Shown here piece by piece: positions 6,118-7,605 of a stretch of DNA of 7,605 bases. Numbering within the stretch: position 1 is the first letter of the stretch; the number at the start of each line of letters is the position of its first letter. Where the stretch lies: the NCBI GenBank assembly GCA_030628225.1, contig DAOVRJ010000116.1, positions 1-7,605 on the forward strand, given 5' to 3'. Made by a program: the position numbers and the translations under genes. The notes under the pieces were generated by a model that had not been told where the DNA came from, did no database searches, and saw nothing but the letters and a program-made list of their open reading frames with translations. The stretch is from Candidatus Zixiibacteriota bacterium (GTDB taxonomy: Bacteria; SM23-81).

Positions 6118-6522
6118 TTGCGAAAACGAGACCTGCACGTTATCGAGCGGAATCTGTTGAAGATGCGCGGGCGCCTGCAGGAAAATCTTCATCGCGTAGA
6201 AAAGGAAAACATCCGCGTTCCACTCCAGGTGGCCAACGGAGATCCAGGGGGATCCCAGTTCCACATGGCCGATCTTGCCTCGGACCACTATGAGCGGGAG
6301 AACTCCCTGCAGTTATATCTCTGTGAGCAGAATCTTCTGAAAGCCATCGATGAGGCCATAGGTCGCATTAAAAAAGGCACATACGGCATTTGCTCCGCCT
6401 GTTCCAGCCCCATCAACCCCCGCAGGCTCCTGGCGGTGCCCAACACCAAGCTGTGTATCAACTGTCAGAAGGAAAAGGAAAGAAACGGGTTCGCTTCTAA
6501 AACCCACAAGACCCACGGATAA
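6118..6522 (+). CDS. DksA/TraR-family C4-type zinc-finger regulator
   Basis: A 134-residue protein with the two-part layout of the family: a charged helical region (about 1-88) likely to form the coiled-coil hairpin that enters the RNA polymerase secondary channel, then a zinc finger CSAC (92-95), 17 residues, and CINC (113-116). GTYGICSACSSPINPRRLLAVP (87-108, written here only by its ends: GTYGIC to LLAVP) is characteristic. The turn between the helices has ADLASDHYERE (51-61), with acidic residues near where DksA carries its functional Asp pair, closer to the shorter YteA-like or zinc-finger members than to E. coli DksA (151 residues). It probably tunes transcription initiation, perhaps with ppGpp; whether it replaces DksA or is a specialised paralogue is unclear. 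It starts with TTG, is apparently monocistronic, and has its own sigma-54 promoter, unusual for a housekeeping dksA. It converges with the NUDIX gene. Confidence 0.88.
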   Translation: MRKRDLHVIERNLLKMRGRLQENLHRVEKENIRVPLQVANGDPGGSQFHMADLASDHYERENSLQLYLCEQNLLKAIDEAIGRIKKGTYGICSACSSPINPRRLLAVPNTKLCINCQKEKERNGFASKTHKTHG

Positions 6523-6533
6523 AAATGATCCGG

Positions 6534-6566
6534 GAACAGGGAACTACATTTTCCATTTTCCTGTTC
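6534..6566. terminator. Hairpin between convergent genes, probable bidirectional terminator
   Basis: GAACAGG (6534-6540) pairs with CCTGTTC (6560-6566), and the stem extends by G-T, A-T and A-T pairs to 10 bp around a 13-base loop. It starts 11 bases after the DksA-like stop, and its right side overlaps the last codons of the NUDIX gene on the other strand. The T-rich stretch lies in the loop and right arm, not after the stem, so the terminator role is moderate inference. Confidence 0.5.
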
Positions 6567-6969
6567 GATAATCCTCTAAGATGGTAGCATGGTCAAAGGC
6601 CAGTTCATCGGGAAAGCTGTTGGGGGAAAACAATTGGATCTGCTGAGCATCATCGCCGGCCACGGGCTCACCCCGGGCAGTGGCCTCATAGACAGTGGTA
6701 ACGGTATGTCGCCGTGGATCCCGCTGAGGATCTGAGTAAGTATGCAGCTGGCGCTTCAGCTGAACCTCCAGGCCGGTCTCCTCTCTGGCCTCCCGAACGG
6801 CCGCCTGCTCCAAGCTTTCTCCATATTCTACGTATCCCCCCGGAAGGGCCCATCCATACGGGGGGTTTTTCCGTTTGATCAGAACAATCCCCCGATCCTG
6901 CACCTCGATAATCAAATCAACGGTGAGCAGGGGATTCCGATAGGCCTTGCTCTCTTTTGAAACGGTCAT
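6544..6969 (-). CDS. NUDIX hydrolase, ADP-ribose pyrophosphatase type
   Basis: A 141-residue single-domain NUDIX enzyme. The complete Nudix box runs from Gly45 to Leu67 (opening GYVEYGE at 45-51, closing REAREETGL at 59-67), with the metal-binding REAREE glutamates intact. Upstream, [10 protein letters not shown] (36-45) and downstream [16 protein letters not shown] (79-94) match the pattern of ADP-ribose pyrophosphatases such as archaeal MJ1149-like proteins, so hydrolysis of ADP-ribose to AMP and ribose-5-phosphate is the best guess; other NDP-X or oxidised nucleotide substrates are possible. ATG at 6969 is preferred to the ATG at 7029 because AAGAGGA (6977-6983) sits seven bases upstream; the extra 20 residues of the longer reading are unlike the family. 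It is convergent with the DksA-like gene and shares a hairpin with it. No convincing promoter was found at 6970-7107. Confidence 0.9.
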   Translation of the reverse strand: MTVSKESKAYRNPLLTVDLIIEVQDRGIVLIKRKNPPYGWALPGGYVEYGESLEQAAVREAREETGLEVQLKRQLHTYSDPQRDPRRHTVTTVYEATARGEPVAGDDAQQIQLFSPNSFPDELAFDHATILEDYRTGKWKM

Positions 6970-6976
6970 GTAAGAA

Positions 6977-6983
6977 TCCTCTT
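6977..6983 (-). promoter_or_regulatory. Ribosome binding site of the NUDIX gene
   Basis: AAGAGGA on the minus strand, seven bases before the ATG at 6969. It decides the shorter start over the ATG at 7029. Confidence 0.65.
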
Positions 6984-7107
6984 TTCCGCGGCAACACGGC
7001 GATTCATCAGGCGAGATGCAGATCAGCAACCGATCTCCAAAAAGAGCTCAACCGATTGTAAACCTGACCGACTCTCTCCGCTCTCTCCTATAGCACGGAA
7101 GCTCGAT

Positions 7108-7350
7108 ATGAAACCGGATGCTGGATACTGGATACTGGATTCTGGATACTGGCTAAAGACTGGGACTGGAGACTCGAGATTCGAGAAAAGAAAGACGGAT
7201 TCTGGGTGCTTGTTAAGAACTAAACCTCGGAAAATGCAGAGTCAACCTGGCATATACTCAGAATCGAGCCTTTCACTTACCAGGATCTAGCATTCTGTTT
7301 TTCATCCAGAATCTAGCATCTAGAATCCAGGATCCAGCATCGAGTTTCAT
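7108..7350. repeat. Imperfect inverted repeat of degenerate CTGGATN heptamers, 243 bp
   Basis: The left arm begins ATGAAAC (7108-7114) and runs as 7-base units: CCGGATG, CTGGATA, CTGGATA, CTGGATT, CTGGATA, CTGGCTA (7114-7155). The right arm, read on the opposite strand from 7350, begins ATGAAAC and gives CTCGATG, CTGGATC, CTGGATT, CTAGATG, CTAGATT, CTGGATG (down to 7303). The arms are in register with scattered mismatches. The centre holds smaller pieces, including CTCGA-GAT-TCGAG (7173-7185) and another partial unit, CTAGATCCTGG, on the minus strand near 7281-7291. There is no transposase and no obvious target duplication. It could be a small non-autonomous mobile element, a dispersed intergenic repeat or a folded RNA. 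An open frame across it is a by-product of the repeat. Confidence 0.7.
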
Positions 7351-7426
7351 TATCTATATCCGCCATCCTCTTCATCAGCACCAAACTCTCATCCCAACGC
7401 AGAGGACCAGGCAGACAGGATAAAGG

Positions 7427-7605
7427 CTATTCCAGTACCTTGTAGACCACGTCATGAGCACGGCAACGGTCCTTGGTCTTGATGCCCACCGAGTCTCCCG
7501 GCTTGGCCTCCTGTATGATCTCGTGCTCGATCTGCATGGAATCCACCGTTTGCTGAAAATCGGTAGTGTGGCCGTGAATATGAATGGTATCGCCGGAAGC
7601 CAGTC
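7427..7605 (-). CDS. Small translation elongation factor-like (EF-Tu domain 2-like) protein, C-terminal 58 residues; start lies beyond the right edge
   Basis: Reading the minus strand from 7605 gives 58 codons ending in TAG (7429-7427). Visible features are SGDTIHIHGHTTDF (3-16), VDSMQIEHE (20-28), EAKPGDSVGIK (32-42) and the end HDVVYKVLE (50-58). This is the beta-barrel pattern of EF-Tu/IF2 domain 2: GD-x-I-x-I-x-G, then SMQ or SIQ, then A-x-x-GD-x-V-G-I. In the stand-alone family of about 80-90 residues the barrel is the whole protein, with no GTPase domain, and the stop here ends at the barrel edge as expected. The biochemical role of these small proteins is not established. A full-length GTPase with domain 2 at its C-terminus is much less likely because the usual order places a third domain after it. 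The first 25-30 residues are missing. Confidence 0.8.
   Translation of the reverse strand, partial: LASGDTIHIHGHTTDFQQTVDSMQIEHEIIQEAKPGDSVGIKTKDRCRAHDVVYKVLE

Noticed and set aside
6970-7029. Longer NUDIX start at 7029
   Set aside because: The extra 20 residues do not resemble the family and the ribosome site fits the ATG at 6969.
7019-7034. Sigma-54-like TTGG...TTGC on the minus strand before the NUDIX gene
   Set aside because: The GG and GC are separated by nine bases instead of the strictly required ten.
7108-7290. Sixty-codon open frame with repeated GYW residues
   Set aside because: The periodic residues come from the CTGGATN heptamers of the inverted repeat; there is no ribosome site and no second half of a protein.
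7108-7350. CRISPR array
   Set aside because: The units are 7 bases long, contiguous and degenerate, with no spacers and no cas genes.

Overview
The window reads as chromosomal DNA of a Gram-negative, environmental-type bacterium. The evidence is an exosortase-sorted (PEP-CTERM) exported protein, two good sigma-54 (-24/-12) promoters, a DksA/TraR-type zinc-finger regulator, an active-looking diguanylate cyclase and an NfeD-type membrane protease. Nothing seen fixes the phylum; Desulfobacterota, Nitrospirota, NC10 or Acidobacteriota-like lineages would all fit, and that is inference only. No rRNA, tRNA, CRISPR array, transposase or phage gene was recognised.

Layout. Positions 1-3737 carry a minus-strand cluster, in transcription order: a double-GAF GGDEF diguanylate cyclase (3737-2070), an NAD(P)-dependent aldehyde dehydrogenase (2000-588) and the N-terminal part of an NfeD-type serine protease (574 to beyond position 1). 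The last two genes are tightly coupled: the protease's ribosome binding site directly abuts the dehydrogenase stop codon. A short divergent promoter region (3738-3916) separates this cluster from plus-strand mazG (3917-4735), which has a clear sigma-70 promoter.

Positions 4736-6522 are the most interesting part. A PEP-CTERM protein gene (5026-5745) and a DksA/TraR-family gene (6118-6522) each follow a near-consensus sigma-54 promoter with the shared pattern TGGCAT-N5-TTGCG. Each promoter also has, roughly 155 and 235 bases upstream of its predicted start site, a similar small palindrome built on TGCAAT/ATTGCA. The simplest reading is one enhancer-binding regulator plus RpoN co-activating both genes. 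This fits the known RpoN and PrsK/PrsR control of PEP-CTERM genes in exosortase bacteria. A perfect 16-bp hairpin closes the PEP-CTERM gene, and a GC-rich potentially branched structure lies between it and the second sigma-54 promoter.

Positions 6523-7605 hold a convergent minus-strand NUDIX hydrolase of ADP-ribose pyrophosphatase type (6969-6544), a 243-bp imperfect inverted repeat made of degenerate CTGGATN heptamers (7108-7350), and the C-terminal 58 codons of a small EF-Tu-domain-2-like protein entering from the right edge (7605-7427). MazG and the NUDIX enzyme are both nucleotide-sanitation enzymes, but they are not in one operon here.
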